64,000 bases of DNA from an uncultured Paracoccaceae bacterium (GCA_947492475.1 CANLNM010000004.1:221900-285899), one strand, 5' to 3'; numbered from the stretch's first letter, positions 1 through 8,705 are shown. Translations and numbers: made by a program. Notes: generated by a model from the sequence alone, not told the origin.

Positions 1-1235
1 TCGCCAAAATCCGGCCAAACCTGCCTGATCTGGCGCTGGTCATATCCGTTGATGGCCGCGACGATAACGCCATAGGCTATGCCGATTTCACCCACGGAAT
101 GGCGACCACTTTCACCTCTGTTCAGACCCGCGCCGATGACCCGGCTTTGTTGATCTATACGTCTGGGACCACCGGAAACCCCAAAGGCGCGCTGCATGCA
201 CATCGGGTGTTGCTCGGACATTTGCCGGGCGTCGAAATGAGCCATAATTTTTTTCCTCAACCCGGGGATTGCATCTGGACGCCTGCCGATTGGGCCTGGA
301 TTGGCGGTCTATTGGATGTGCTGATGCCCGCATTGCATCATGGCGTGCCGGTTGTGGCCTGTCGGTTTCGCAAATTCACCCCCGAAGCCGCATTTCGATT
401 GATCCGAGACCACAATATTCAAAACACCTTTTTGCCCCCTACCGCGCTCAAAATGATGCAACTGGCGCCCGCCGACCTCCAGCCGAAATTCCAGCTGCGC
501 AGTGTCGCGAGCGGCGGTGAGCCGCTTGGCAAAGAATTGATTGCATGGGGTCGAACCGTTTTCGGAACCACGATCAACGAATTTTACGGTCAGACCGAAT
601 GCAACATGATCGTTTCGTCTTGTGCTGATTTGGCCCCCGCAGAGCTGGGGATCATGGGATTTGCTGTCCCGGGCCATCACGTGGACATAATCGACGAAAC
701 CACACAAACCTGTTTGGGTCAGGATCAGGTCGGAACCATCGCGATCCGGGCGCCTGATCCCGTTATGTTTCTAAAATATTGGAACAATCCTGACGCAACT
801 GACGCAAAATATCTGACGATCGATGATCAGAAATGGCTGCTGACCGGCGACAAGGGCTACAAAACACAATCGGGGCGTATCGGTTTTTTGGGTCGTGATG
901 ACGACATCATCAGTTCCGGTGGCTATCGCATTGGCCCTGCCGAAATCGAAGATTGCATCCAATCCCATCCCGCCGTGGAATTGGTTGGCGTTGTGGGCAA
1001 ACCCGATCCCGTCCGTGGTGCTGTTGTGGCCGCCTATGTTCAGTTATCAGCCAATCACGCCCCCAGCGACGCACTGGCAGATGACATCGCCGCCCATGTC
1101 AAAACCCAGCTTGCCGCATATGAATTTCCCCGCATTGTTCGGTTCATTGATCAGATGCCGATGACCACAACCGGGAAAATCATCCGATCACAGCTGCGCC
1201 AGCTTGCTGAGAAAGAAGCCAAAGATGACCACTGA
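1..1235 (+). CDS. Acyl-CoA synthetase (AMP-binding), 5' end missing
   Basis: Forms an acyl-CoA from a carboxylic acid, ATP and CoA through an acyl-adenylate. The reading frame is open from base 3 to the stop at 1235, so the gene begins before the window; the ATG at 99 is internal. Visible motifs are the P-loop-like A3 motif YTSGTTGNPKG, the A5 region EFYGQTE, the A7/A8 region LTGDKG and GRDDDIISSGGYRIGPAEIE, and the A10 motif TTTGKIIR with the catalytic lysine. The set is typical of the acetyl/medium-chain acyl-CoA synthetase group. The next gene, a crotonase, starts inside its 3' end, so the two are co-translated and probably activate and hydrate the same acid. The substrate cannot be read from the sequence. 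Confidence 0.93.
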   Translation, partial: AKIRPNLPDLALVISVDGRDDNAIGYADFTHGMATTFTSVQTRADDPALLIYTSGTTGNPKGALHAHRVLLGHLPGVEMSHNFFPQPGDCIWTPADWAWIGGLLDVLMPALHHGVPVVACRFRKFTPEAAFRLIRDHNIQNTFLPPTALKMMQLAPADLQPKFQLRSVASGGEPLGKELIAWGRTVFGTTINEFYGQTECNMIVSSCADLAPAELGIMGFAVPGHHVDIIDETTQTCLGQDQVGTIAIRAPDPVMFLKYWNNPDATDAKYLTIDDQKWLLTGDKGYKTQSGRIGFLGRDDDIISSGGYRIGPAEIEDCIQSHPAVELVGVVGKPDPVRGAVVAAYVQLSANHAPSDALADDIAAHVKTQLAAYEFPRIVRFIDQMPMTTTGKIIRSQLRQLAEKEAKDDH

Positions 1236-2001
1236 CGCACCCATCCTTTTGGATATTTCTGATCATATTGCGCGGGTGACACTGAACCGGCCACAAAAAC
1301 GTAATGCCGTTGATGCAACTATGTGTGCCGCGATCACACAGGCCTTTGACACGATCGAGGCAGACCCAAATGTCCGCGTGACGGTGTTGTCTGGAAAGGG
1401 TCCTGTTTTTTGCTCAGGGATGGATCTGCGAGCGTATCAACAGGGGCAATCGGACCAGATTTTGTTTGGGCAATACGGGTTTGCGGGGTTCGTAAAACGC
1501 CGCAGACAAAAACCAGTGATTGCCGCGGTTCACGGGGCCGCATTGGCCGGAGGATTTGAAATAATGCTGGCCTGCGATTTGGCCGTTGCCAGTGAAAATG
1601 CCGTATTTGGATTGCCAGAGGCAAAGCTTGGCCTGATCGCTGGTGGCGGTGGCGCATTTCGACTGGCCCAGCGCATGCCGCGGGTTTTGGCCAATGAAAT
1701 GCTTTTATCCGGTCGGTCTGTTTCAGCTCAGGTGATGCAGCAATATGGAATGCTCAATCACGTGACGTCCGACGGTGAAGTAATTGACAAAGCACATGAA
1801 ATAGCGACGGACATCGCCAAAAACGCACCGCTCAGTCTGGCGTCCAGCCTCGCATTGTCGGATCAATCCTGCGCTGTATCAGAACCTGATTTATGGGCGC
1901 AAAGCGATGCAGCACTGTCGCAATTGGGCCAATCTCATGACGTCCAAGAAGGCATTTCGGCCTTCTTGGAAAAACGTGCGCCAAAATGGCAGGGATCCTA
2001 A
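1225..2001 (+). CDS. Enoyl-CoA hydratase/isomerase (crotonase) family protein
   Basis: A 258-residue crotonase-fold enzyme, the usual length. The CoA/oxyanion-hole segment SGMDLRAY lies near residue 66 and AALAGGFEIMLACD near 106-118. Glu112 and Glu132 fall where the two catalytic glutamates of true hydratases sit, so hydratase activity is plausible; isomerase or thioesterase members share the fold. I chose ATG 1225, preceded by a GAAAGAAG ribosome site, over the upstream TTG at 1204. The gene overlaps the end of the acyl-CoA synthetase by 11 bases and its stop overlaps the stop of convergent manC by 4 bases. It probably acts on the CoA ester made by the preceding enzyme. Confidence 0.92.
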   Translation: MTTDAPILLDISDHIARVTLNRPQKRNAVDATMCAAITQAFDTIEADPNVRVTVLSGKGPVFCSGMDLRAYQQGQSDQILFGQYGFAGFVKRRRQKPVIAAVHGAALAGGFEIMLACDLAVASENAVFGLPEAKLGLIAGGGGAFRLAQRMPRVLANEMLLSGRSVSAQVMQQYGMLNHVTSDGEVIDKAHEIATDIAKNAPLSLASSLALSDQSCAVSEPDLWAQSDAALSQLGQSHDVQEGISAFLEKRAPKWQGS

Positions 2002-3443
2002 CCCTTTGCGCCCTGCCCGCGTGCATAAACATCTTCGAGGCGCACAATGTCATCCTCACCCAGATAGGACCCGGTTTGAACTTCGATCAAAACCATGGGC
2101 ACTTTGCCGGGGTTTTCCATGCGATGCACAGCGCCTAGCGGGATGTAAACGGACTGATTTTCGGACACCAATTTGACCTCATCATCGATGGTCACTTTGG
2201 CGGTGCCTTCGACAACAATCCAATGCTCCGAACGGTGGTGATGGCTCTGTAGACTCAGGGCAGCGCCGGGATGCACGTGAATGCGTTTCACCTGAAATCT
2301 GGACCCAATAACCAAGCTTTCAAACCACCCCCATGGGCGGTGATCCTTGGGAAAATCGGTTGCCTGCGCGGACCCTTTGGTTTTCAGGGCGGCAACGGCT
2401 TTTTTGACGTCTTGGGCGCGGGACATGTCAGCGATCAGAACCGCATCATTCATCGCCACCGCCATCACATTATCCAGCCCTACACCAACCAGTTCCAACT
2501 GATCGCTGTCGGATCGCAGCAACGTGTTGTTGCAATCAATGGCCGTCGCGTCCCCAGAGGTGACAACGCCGTTTTCGTCTGGTCCAAATTCCCGCCAGAC
2601 CGCGTCCCAGCCCCCTAAATCGGACCAGCCGCCGTCAAATGGCACAACCGACAGATTATCAGACCGTTCCATAACTGCGTAATCGATTGAAATGTCTTCG
2701 GCTTGGCACCAATCGTCGGGTGCCAGACGCAAGAACCCCAAATCAACCTCGGCATTGGTCACGGCATTCCCAACCGGCCCCATCAGAGCAGGCGCATAAG
2801 ATTTAAATGCCTCAACAATGTCGCGCGCTTTGAACAGGAAAATGCCCGCATTCCACAGGAAATGACCCGCCTCAAGCATTTGAACCGCATGATCATGATC
2901 TGGCTTTTCAACAAATTGCTTTAGGTCAATCGCGGTGCCATTTGCGTCCGGTTTTGCCGACAATTCCAGATACCCATAGGCGGTTTCTGCATGGGTCGGC
3001 TGGATGCCAAATGTGACCAGCTTTCCGTCTTGGATCGCTTCCAAGCCCTTGGTGACGGCTTTGTGAAATGCGGCTTTGTCCAGAACCACGTGATCAGATG
3101 GGGCAACCAACATGATCGCCTCTGGGTCTTTTTCCAGCAAATACAACGCAGCGGCCAAAACGGCGGGTGCTGTATTTCGCCCCTCTGGTTCGATCAATAT
3201 TGCATTGGGGTCGATGCCGATTTCGGTCAGTTGTTCCGTCACAATGAACCGAAAATCTGACCCTGTCAAAATAACCGGCTTGTCGAATTCGATGCCGTTT
3301 TCGGCCCCGCTCAACCGATGAGCAGACGCCTGAAACAGGGTTTCCTCGCCCACCAATGGCACAAATTGTTTGGGATAGCTTTTTCGGGACAAAGGCCAAA
3401 GCCGCGTCCCTGATCCGCCACAAAGGATGACCGGTGTCACCAT
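1998..3443 (-). CDS. manC: Mannose-1-phosphate guanylyltransferase / mannose-6-phosphate isomerase
   Basis: Bifunctional type II enzyme of 481 residues making GDP-mannose from fructose-6-phosphate through mannose-6-P and mannose-1-P; the length matches ManC/AlgA/CpsB. The N-terminal nucleotidyltransferase signature GGSGTRLWPLSRKSYPKQF is at residues 9-27 and FVEKPD is in the central part. The C-terminal cupin-type isomerase domain has HVHPGAALSLQSHHHRSEHW, with clustered histidines for the metal. Cytoplasmic. GDP-mannose feeds exopolysaccharide and LPS, and GDP-fucose synthesis. It stands alone between convergent and divergent neighbours. No other polysaccharide gene is visible nearby, so a direct link to the adjacent sugar catabolic locus is not established. 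Confidence 0.96.
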   Translation of the reverse strand: MVTPVILCGGSGTRLWPLSRKSYPKQFVPLVGEETLFQASAHRLSGAENGIEFDKPVILTGSDFRFIVTEQLTEIGIDPNAILIEPEGRNTAPAVLAAALYLLEKDPEAIMLVAPSDHVVLDKAAFHKAVTKGLEAIQDGKLVTFGIQPTHAETAYGYLELSAKPDANGTAIDLKQFVEKPDHDHAVQMLEAGHFLWNAGIFLFKARDIVEAFKSYAPALMGPVGNAVTNAEVDLGFLRLAPDDWCQAEDISIDYAVMERSDNLSVVPFDGGWSDLGGWDAVWREFGPDENGVVTSGDATAIDCNNTLLRSDSDQLELVGVGLDNVMAVAMNDAVLIADMSRAQDVKKAVAALKTKGSAQATDFPKDHRPWGWFESLVIGSRFQVKRIHVHPGAALSLQSHHHRSEHWIVVEGTAKVTIDDEVKLVSENQSVYIPLGAVHRMENPGKVPMVLIEVQTGSYLGEDDIVRLEDVYARGQGAKG

Positions 3444-3628
3444 GGAAATTCTCCCTACTCAAATGCGCCGCAAGGAAGCAGCCTCGCTGGTCTCAATAAC
3501 TTGTGTTCATGGTCAAAGATCGGAATACGCGCAACCTGTCATGACCGACTTTAGATCATCATATCCCGGAAATTGAACCAAAATATGACCGAATTGACGT
3601 CACCAACCGGTTTCGGAAGACGGTTTTA

Positions 3629-4624
3629 TCACCCTGTTGCCGTTCCGCGAATGATCAGCTCTGCTTTGAAGCTGAAAACTTGGGCGGGATGATCAGCCCC
3701 TTTGAGGGCGATCAGATCAACGGCTTGCTGCGCCAAAGCGTCCACCGGAATTTGCACTGTCGAAATCCCGCCATTGATCCACACGTAGTGGCTTGGGTCT
3801 CCATACCCAACAAACGCCAATTGATCCGGTCTCGCTTGATCCGATTCCATATAGGCGTTCAATGCCCCGTTAGAAATTTCAAAACCACCGCAGACCAACG
3901 CTGTGGCTGGGCTGTTTTGAATGATATCCCTTGCCTGATCACGCCCCATTTCAAAAGAAGGTTTGCCCGTCCGAATGAGATCGGGGATCTTGGTCAATCC
4001 AACCTGTTCCAGTCCCTTTTCAAAGGCTGCAAGCCGACTGCGACCAGAGGACAATTCAGCGTCTGCCCCGATATAGGCGATCTGCGAATGCCCCTGCTTT
4101 GCAAGATGTCGCACAGCGTTTTCCAAGGCCGGACCGTCATCCACCAACACTGCATCGGCGTCTTTTGTCATGGTCCGTTGGCGGATCAATTGCACAACGC
4201 GCATTGCGTCAAAATGCGCCGGTTCAACATGTGACTGACCGGGGGATGGCACCATGACAACAGCCTGCGCTTGCACTTCTCTTAGACGATCCAGTGCCAG
4301 TTCTTCGACGGCTTTGTCATCGTTGGTCAAATGGATGATCAACTGAAATGCATTTTGGTCACAGGCCAGCGCCATCGCATTTGCAAATCGGGCGTAAAAC
4401 TCATTCACAATATTGGGCAATAGCAAGCCAACAATTTGGGTTCCGTCCCCCCGCATCGCCATGGCCGCCGCACTTTTGACATAACCCATATCACGGGCGT
4501 GTTTCAAAACAGATTCTCGGGTTTCTTTTTGAACATTCGGATGATTCGACAATGCCCGGGATACCGTCATGTGGGAAATTCCCAGATCCTTGGCGATGGA
4601 CTTGATAGTAACGCGACCTGACAC
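3629..4624 (-). CDS. LacI-family transcriptional regulator of the kinase-enolase sugar locus
   Basis: DNA-binding repressor with an N-terminal LacI helix-turn-helix (VTIKSIAKDLGISHMTVSRAL) and a periplasmic-binding-protein-like effector domain. ATGs at 4672 and 4657 would add 16 or 11 residues before the usual family start. I prefer GTG 4624, five bases after GGGG, because it puts VTIKSI at residue 5 as in most LacI members and gives 331 residues. The gene is divergent from the kinase operon. The 16-bp palindrome at 4701-4716 lies between them and recurs in front of the ABC transporter operon (8703-8714). I infer that this protein binds both and is released by a sugar or a pathway intermediate. 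Confidence 0.93.
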   Translation of the reverse strand: MSGRVTIKSIAKDLGISHMTVSRALSNHPNVQKETRESVLKHARDMGYVKSAAAMAMRGDGTQIVGLLLPNIVNEFYARFANAMALACDQNAFQLIIHLTNDDKAVEELALDRLREVQAQAVVMVPSPGQSHVEPAHFDAMRVVQLIRQRTMTKDADAVLVDDGPALENAVRHLAKQGHSQIAYIGADAELSSGRSRLAAFEKGLEQVGLTKIPDLIRTGKPSFEMGRDQARDIIQNSPATALVCGGFEISNGALNAYMESDQARPDQLAFVGYGDPSHYVWINGGISTVQIPVDALAQQAVDLIALKGADHPAQVFSFKAELIIRGTATG

Positions 4625-4673
4625 CTTAACCCCTTTGAATTTCGAACCTTCTAGCATTTTAGCACAACCCATC

Positions 4674-4702
4674 TTGACACAAAATCAATTCCAACGCAAA
4701 TT
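4674..4702 (+). promoter_or_regulatory. Putative sigma-70 promoter of the kinase-enolase operon
   Basis: TTGACA at 4674-4679 is a perfect -35 box. With a 17-base spacer the -10 position falls on CAAATT (4697-4702), a weak 3/6 match. The palindromic operator begins inside this -10 element, a usual place for a LacI-type repressor to block transcription. The transcription start has not been mapped. Confidence 0.45.
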
Positions 4703-4716
4703 GTTCACGTGAACAA
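4701..4716. promoter_or_regulatory. LacI-type operator, 16-bp perfect palindrome
   Basis: TTGTTCACGTGAACAA is a perfect palindrome with a central CG, the form typical of LacI-family operators. It lies in the LacI/kinase divergent spacer, 22 bases before the kinase start codon. Its 12-bp core GTTCACGTGAAC recurs exactly at 8703-8714. Two copies at the two promoters of one locus support its being the site of the adjacent LacI protein. Confidence 0.8.
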
Positions 4717-4737
4717 AAACGCCGGTGAAAGACGCAA

Positions 4738-5751
4738 ATGACAACGCAACTCAATGATCGATGCCTGCAATTGGTCCGGGAATTGGGCCTGGGATATGTC
4801 GAAGATGTTACCGACATTACTCCTCTGACAGGCGGTGTCGCATCAGACATAGCCGCCCTGACGCTGGGCGGGCGCCGAATTTGTGTGAAATTTGCGTTGC
4901 CCAAGCTGAAAGTTGCAGCAGATTGGTACGCCCCTGTGCATCGCAACGCGGCCGAATATGCGTGGCTGGAAACAGCCGCCAAGATCACGCCGAATAGTGC
5001 GGTAAAACTGTTCGGTCGATCAGAAAAGGCCCACGGATTTGCGATGGAATTTGTCGCGGGGCCAGATGTGTACCTATGGAAAACCGCGCTGTTGGATGGT
5101 CAGATTTGCAAAGGCGAAGCAGCCCGTATCGGCGGCATGATTGGCCAAATTCATGCAGCGTCCACCGAGCCGGGTTTTGAGGATACGCCATTCCAAAACC
5201 AAGAAGATTTTCGCGCCTTGCGGATCGAACCATACTTATCGTTCACCGCCTCAAAACATCCAGATATTGCGCGCGCTTTAACCAAATTGGCCGACAGATT
5301 GTTTGTCAGCAAACAAGTCCTGACCCATGGCGATGTCAGCCCGAAAAACATCCTGATCCGTCCGCACGGGCCTGTCATTTTGGACGCGGAATGCGCGACC
5401 ATCGGGGATGCAAGCTTTGATCCGTCTTTCTGCCTCAATCACCTCGCGCTCAAAGCGTATCATCTGCCGAATTCACGTCCCGGATTGCTGGCTGAAATGC
5501 TGGCGTTCTGGCAGGGATATGTGCCCCATATTTCGTGGGAATCCCGATCCGATTTGGAAACCCGCATCTGTCTGCTTTTACCAGCGTTGATGCTGGCGCG
5601 GATCGACGGGAAATCCCCGGTAGAATATTTGTCTGAACGAGAACGTTCAAACCTGCGAACCATCGCTATTGATATGATCAAAGCCCCTGAAACAACGTTG
5701 TCAAACTTCGTTTCCACGCTCGATCACCACATGAAGGAACGAAGTGTATGA
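4738..5751 (+). CDS. APH-fold small-molecule kinase (phosphotransferase family)
   Basis: A 337-residue member of the aminoglycoside phosphotransferase/choline-kinase fold. Lys51 in ICVKFALPK is the likely ATP-binding lysine. HGDVSPKNIL at 197-206 is the catalytic loop with Asp199 and Asn204. ILDAECA at 214-220 supplies the metal-binding aspartate in place of DFG, as in methylthioribose and homoserine kinases. First gene of an operon with an enolase paralogue, an FAH hydrolase and a sugar-acid-type SDR; its stop overlaps the enolase start (ATGA). Antibiotic resistance is unlikely in that setting. I infer a metabolic kinase acting on a sugar or sugar acid. The substrate is unknown. A GGTGAAAGA ribosome site lies just before ATG 4738. 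Confidence 0.85.
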   Translation: MTTQLNDRCLQLVRELGLGYVEDVTDITPLTGGVASDIAALTLGGRRICVKFALPKLKVAADWYAPVHRNAAEYAWLETAAKITPNSAVKLFGRSEKAHGFAMEFVAGPDVYLWKTALLDGQICKGEAARIGGMIGQIHAASTEPGFEDTPFQNQEDFRALRIEPYLSFTASKHPDIARALTKLADRLFVSKQVLTHGDVSPKNILIRPHGPVILDAECATIGDASFDPSFCLNHLALKAYHLPNSRPGLLAEMLAFWQGYVPHISWESRSDLETRICLLLPALMLARIDGKSPVEYLSERERSNLRTIAIDMIKAPETTLSNFVSTLDHHMKERSV

Positions 5752-7064
5752 CCGTCATTTCAGACGTCAAAGCCCGCCGCGTATGGGATTCGCGCGGGAA
5801 CCCCACCATCGAGGTGGATGTGATTCTACAAAACGGCGCACGAGGCCGTGCGATTGCGCCCGCCGGCGCGTCCCGTGGCACCAGAGAAGCAATCGATTTG
5901 CGCGATGGCGGACCGGCTTTGCGGGGTATGAATGTCAGCACAGCCCTAAACGGAATTCAAACCCGCATCGCGCCGGCGTTAATCGGGATGGATGTGCAGG
6001 ATCAGCAGGGTGTGGATGCGGCAATACTCGCGCTGGATTCATCCCCCCTAAAAAGCGATCTGGGCGGCAATGCCACGGTTGCAACGTCGCTGGCGGTCCT
6101 GCATGCCGCTGCGGCTGACGCCCAAAAACCGCTGTGGCGCCATGTTGCGGACCATTATGGCTGCGTTCCCTCATTGCCTCTGCCGGAAATTCAGATTTTT
6201 GGCGGTGGTGCCCATGCGGGCCGTCGCGTCGATATTCAGGACTTTATGATTATGGTCCCGGGCGCGGTTAGTTTTGACGACGTTATGGAAATCACAAACG
6301 AGGTCTATTTTGCCGCCGGGGATATCATGGCCAAACGCGGAAAACTGGCCGGAGTTGCAGATGAGGGAGGCTGGTGGCCCAACTTTGACAGCAACGAAGA
6401 AGCGTTGGAAACACTGGTCCAAGCGATTGAACTGGCGGGCGAAAAGCCCGGCGAACGGGTCGTGATCTCACTTGATATTGCGGCCTCTGAGTTTGGAAAG
6501 ACTGGGGATTATCGGCTCGCTCTAGAGGATCGCCAGCTGGATAGCGGCGATTTGATTGATCTGTTGGGGCGCTGGCTGGATGCCTATCCGATTGTCTCAA
6601 TCGAAGACCCGGTGGCAGAAGACGACGTTGACGGTATGCGTGAATTTACTGCCCGTTTTGGCGATCAGGTACAAATCATCGGGGATGATTATCTGGTCAC
6701 CAATGCAGCATTGGTGGATCAGGCCATTCGCGATCAAACCTGCAACGCCGTGTTGGTCAAAGTGAACCAGGCCGGCACGGTCAGTGAATCCATCGACACC
6801 TTTCATGCGGCTCAAAAACAGGGTTGGGGCGCGATCGTGTCTGCCCGATCCGGGGAAACCGAGGACGTTTCTATCAGCCACTTGTCAACCGGATTGGGCG
6901 GTGGCCAATTAAAGGTTGGGTCGTTTACGCGATCTGAACGCATGGTCAAATGGAATGAATGTCTGCGCATTCAAGATGAGCTCGGATCGGCGGCTTTTGT
7001 CGGCGGCGCACCCTTGGCTCAGACTTGGTGGGGCAAAACAAATCAAAAGGACGCACAGAAATGA
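5748..7064 (+). CDS. Enolase paralogue with altered active site, probable sugar-acid lyase
   Basis: A 438-residue protein colinear with enolase (phosphopyruvate hydratase). Retained: metal ligands Asp243, Glu286 and Asp313, the DEGG glutamate Glu206, catalytic Lys338 and Lys389, Arg367-Ser368, His156 and loop Ser42. Changed relative to yeast enolase: Ser36 to Ala39 and Thr40 to Arg43 in the mobile catalytic loop (PAGASRG instead of PSGASTG), Glu168 to Asp165 (IQDF), His373 to Ala366 (SARSGETED instead of SHRSGETED). These positions contact phosphate and substrate, so housekeeping glycolytic function is doubtful. It is ATGA-coupled to the kinase upstream and the FAH hydrolase downstream. I infer dehydration of a 2-phospho sugar acid, a larger analogue of 2-phosphoglycerate. 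A standard eno would normally sit elsewhere in the genome. Confidence 0.85.
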   Translation: MTVISDVKARRVWDSRGNPTIEVDVILQNGARGRAIAPAGASRGTREAIDLRDGGPALRGMNVSTALNGIQTRIAPALIGMDVQDQQGVDAAILALDSSPLKSDLGGNATVATSLAVLHAAAADAQKPLWRHVADHYGCVPSLPLPEIQIFGGGAHAGRRVDIQDFMIMVPGAVSFDDVMEITNEVYFAAGDIMAKRGKLAGVADEGGWWPNFDSNEEALETLVQAIELAGEKPGERVVISLDIAASEFGKTGDYRLALEDRQLDSGDLIDLLGRWLDAYPIVSIEDPVAEDDVDGMREFTARFGDQVQIIGDDYLVTNAALVDQAIRDQTCNAVLVKVNQAGTVSESIDTFHAAQKQGWGAIVSARSGETEDVSISHLSTGLGGGQLKVGSFTRSERMVKWNECLRIQDELGSAAFVGGAPLAQTWWGKTNQKDAQK

Positions 7065-7909
7065 AGCTTGCACGATATGGGGCCCGAAACGCACCCAAAA
7101 CCCCATGTATATTGGACCAAGACGACGCCCCAAGGAATGCATCTTCGCTGGTTGATGACTTTGGACCCAACAGCCTGTCACCCGATTTGATCACAAAGCT
7201 GCAATCGGTTGATCCAATGACACTGCCGCTGATGGATGTAACGGATATGCGGCTGGCCCCGCCGATTTCGCAGCCCAAAAACATCTGGTGCATCGGGTTG
7301 AACTATTCTGACCACGCGGCCGAGGCAGGCATGGACATCCCCCAAGAGCCGATCCTGTTCAACAAATCCAGCGGCACCTTTTGCGGGCCAAATGACGACA
7401 TCTTGTTTTCCCCCAAAATGACCAAACTAGATTGGGAAGTCGAACTGGGCATCGTCATCGGCAAACCAGCATTGAACATTTCCAAATCAGAGGCAATGGA
7501 TCATGTCGCTGGTTTTGTATTGGTAAATGATCTGTCTGAACGCGCATGGCAGCTAGAACGGTCCGGCCAATGGGTCAAAGGCAAATCATTCCCCAATTTC
7601 TGCCCCACAGGGCCGTTTTTGATCACCCCAGACGCGGTGGGTGATGTCCAAAGCTTGGGCATGTGGCTGAATGTGAATGGTCAACGAATGCAGACCGGTA
7701 ATACCGGCACGATGATTTTCGACGTGGAAACCATTGTCAGCTATATGTCCGAATTTACGCGACTAGAGCCGGGCGATCTGATCTGCACCGGGACCCCGCC
7801 GGGTGTCGGCGCAGGCATGGATCCACAGACATGGCTTCAGGTCGGCGATCAAGTGTCCCTTGGGATCGATGGTTTGGGTGAGCAAACCCAAACCGTTGTC
7901 GCATTATAG
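7061..7909 (+). CDS. FAH-family hydrolase, probable 2,4-diketo-3-deoxy-aldonate hydrolase
   Basis: A 282-residue fumarylacetoacetate-hydrolase-fold enzyme. IGLNYSDHAAEAG lies at 78-90. The metal site is built from Glu127 and Glu129 (WEVELGIVIG) and Asp158 (NDLSER), and the C-terminal family signature GDLICTGTPPGVG is present. Members closest in pattern cleave L-2,4-diketo-3-deoxyrhamnonate or -fuconate to pyruvate plus a hydroxy acid. The adjacent SDR is of the 2-keto-3-deoxy-L-fuconate dehydrogenase type, which would make that substrate. Start ATG 7061 overlaps the enolase stop (ATGA) and follows AAAAGGA; the TTG at 7025 is rejected. Isomerase or decarboxylase members of the fold remain possible. 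Confidence 0.87.
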   Translation: MKLARYGARNAPKTPCILDQDDAPRNASSLVDDFGPNSLSPDLITKLQSVDPMTLPLMDVTDMRLAPPISQPKNIWCIGLNYSDHAAEAGMDIPQEPILFNKSSGTFCGPNDDILFSPKMTKLDWEVELGIVIGKPALNISKSEAMDHVAGFVLVNDLSERAWQLERSGQWVKGKSFPNFCPTGPFLITPDAVGDVQSLGMWLNVNGQRMQTGNTGTMIFDVETIVSYMSEFTRLEPGDLICTGTPPGVGAGMDPQTWLQVGDQVSLGIDGLGEQTQTVVAL

Positions 7910-7920
7910 AGATCGATGCG

Positions 7921-8673
7921 ATGACTGTTGCCCCCCCGTTAAAACTTTTGGGAAAAGTTGCTGTAGTGACCGCCGCAGGCCAAGGGATTGGCCGTGCCGT
8001 GGCCGAACGATTGCGGGACGACGGGGCAACGGTTTTTGCCAGTGACCTGAACGCTGATTTAATGGCTAATCTGGCTGGCGTTGACAAAACCCAGCTGGAT
8101 GCGACCGACGAAACCGCTGTGCAAACCTTTTTTAGCCGGTTTGATCATATCGACATTCTGGTTCACGCCGTTGGATTTGTTCATCAGGGCACTATCGAAC
8201 AATGCAGCATCGAAGATTGGCGTAAAACCTGTACCATTACGATGGATAGCGCGTTTCATATCGCCAAAGCTGCGATCCCCCACATGAAGGAAAACGGCGG
8301 CAGTCTGACCACAATCGCCTCGGTTGCCAGTTCCCTGAAAGGGTTCCCCAAACGGGCCGCTTATGGGGCCGCCAAAGGGGGCGTCATTGGCCTGACCAAA
8401 GCCATGGCCGCAGATTATTTACCAAATAAAATCCGATGCAATGCGGTGTGTCCGGGCACAATTGACAGCCCAAGTTTGCAAGACCGCGTTCAGGAATTGT
8501 CGCTAGACTTAGGCAGCATTGAGGCCGCGTGGAATTTCTTTTTAGAGCGCCAGCCATCTGGCCGTTTGGGGACCCCAGAAGAAGTTGCCGCAATCTGTGC
8601 ATTTCTCGCATCTGATGATGCGGCATTTATCACAGGCCAATGTCTGCAAATCGACGGAGGAATCACAATTTAA
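7921..8673 (+). CDS. SDR dehydrogenase, 2-keto-3-deoxy-L-fuconate dehydrogenase type
   Basis: A 250-residue classical short-chain dehydrogenase. The Rossmann motif TAAGQGIG is at 17-24 and the catalytic Ser134, Tyr148 and Lys152 (YGAAK) are present. The usual NNAG motif is replaced by VHAVGFVHQGTI; a GFVH(H/Q)GTI segment together with SVASSLKG and NAVCPGTIDSPSL is what I recall for 2-keto-3-deoxy-L-fuconate 4-dehydrogenases. Its product would be the 2,4-diketo substrate of the FAH enzyme encoded just upstream. Last gene of the kinase-enolase operon. Exact sugar stereochemistry cannot be read from sequence. Confidence 0.88.
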   Translation: MTVAPPLKLLGKVAVVTAAGQGIGRAVAERLRDDGATVFASDLNADLMANLAGVDKTQLDATDETAVQTFFSRFDHIDILVHAVGFVHQGTIEQCSIEDWRKTCTITMDSAFHIAKAAIPHMKENGGSLTTIASVASSLKGFPKRAAYGAAKGGVIGLTKAMAADYLPNKIRCNAVCPGTIDSPSLQDRVQELSLDLGSIEAAWNFFLERQPSGRLGTPEEVAAICAFLASDDAAFITGQCLQIDGGITI

Positions 8674-8705
8674 CATCGCACGGCGTTTTTTTGACGCGCG
8701 ATGTT
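8672..8705 (+). terminator. Hairpin after the SDR gene, overlapping the second operator
   Basis: AACATCGC (8672-8679) pairs perfectly with GCGATGTT (8698-8705). An inner GCGT/ACGC stem (8683-8686 with 8694-8697) closes a T-rich loop. It lies right after the SDR stop, so it may end the first operon or set the expression ratio between the operons. Its right arm shares bases with the operator at 8703-8714. There is no T-run after the stem, so strong intrinsic termination is uncertain. Confidence 0.45.

Noticed and set aside
4738..5751. Aminoglycoside resistance gene
   Set aside because: The fold is shared, but the operon context is metabolic and nothing else suggests resistance.
5748..7064. Housekeeping enolase (eno)
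   Set aside because: The position in a sugar operon and the Ser36, Thr40, Glu168 and His373 replacements argue against the glycolytic enzyme.
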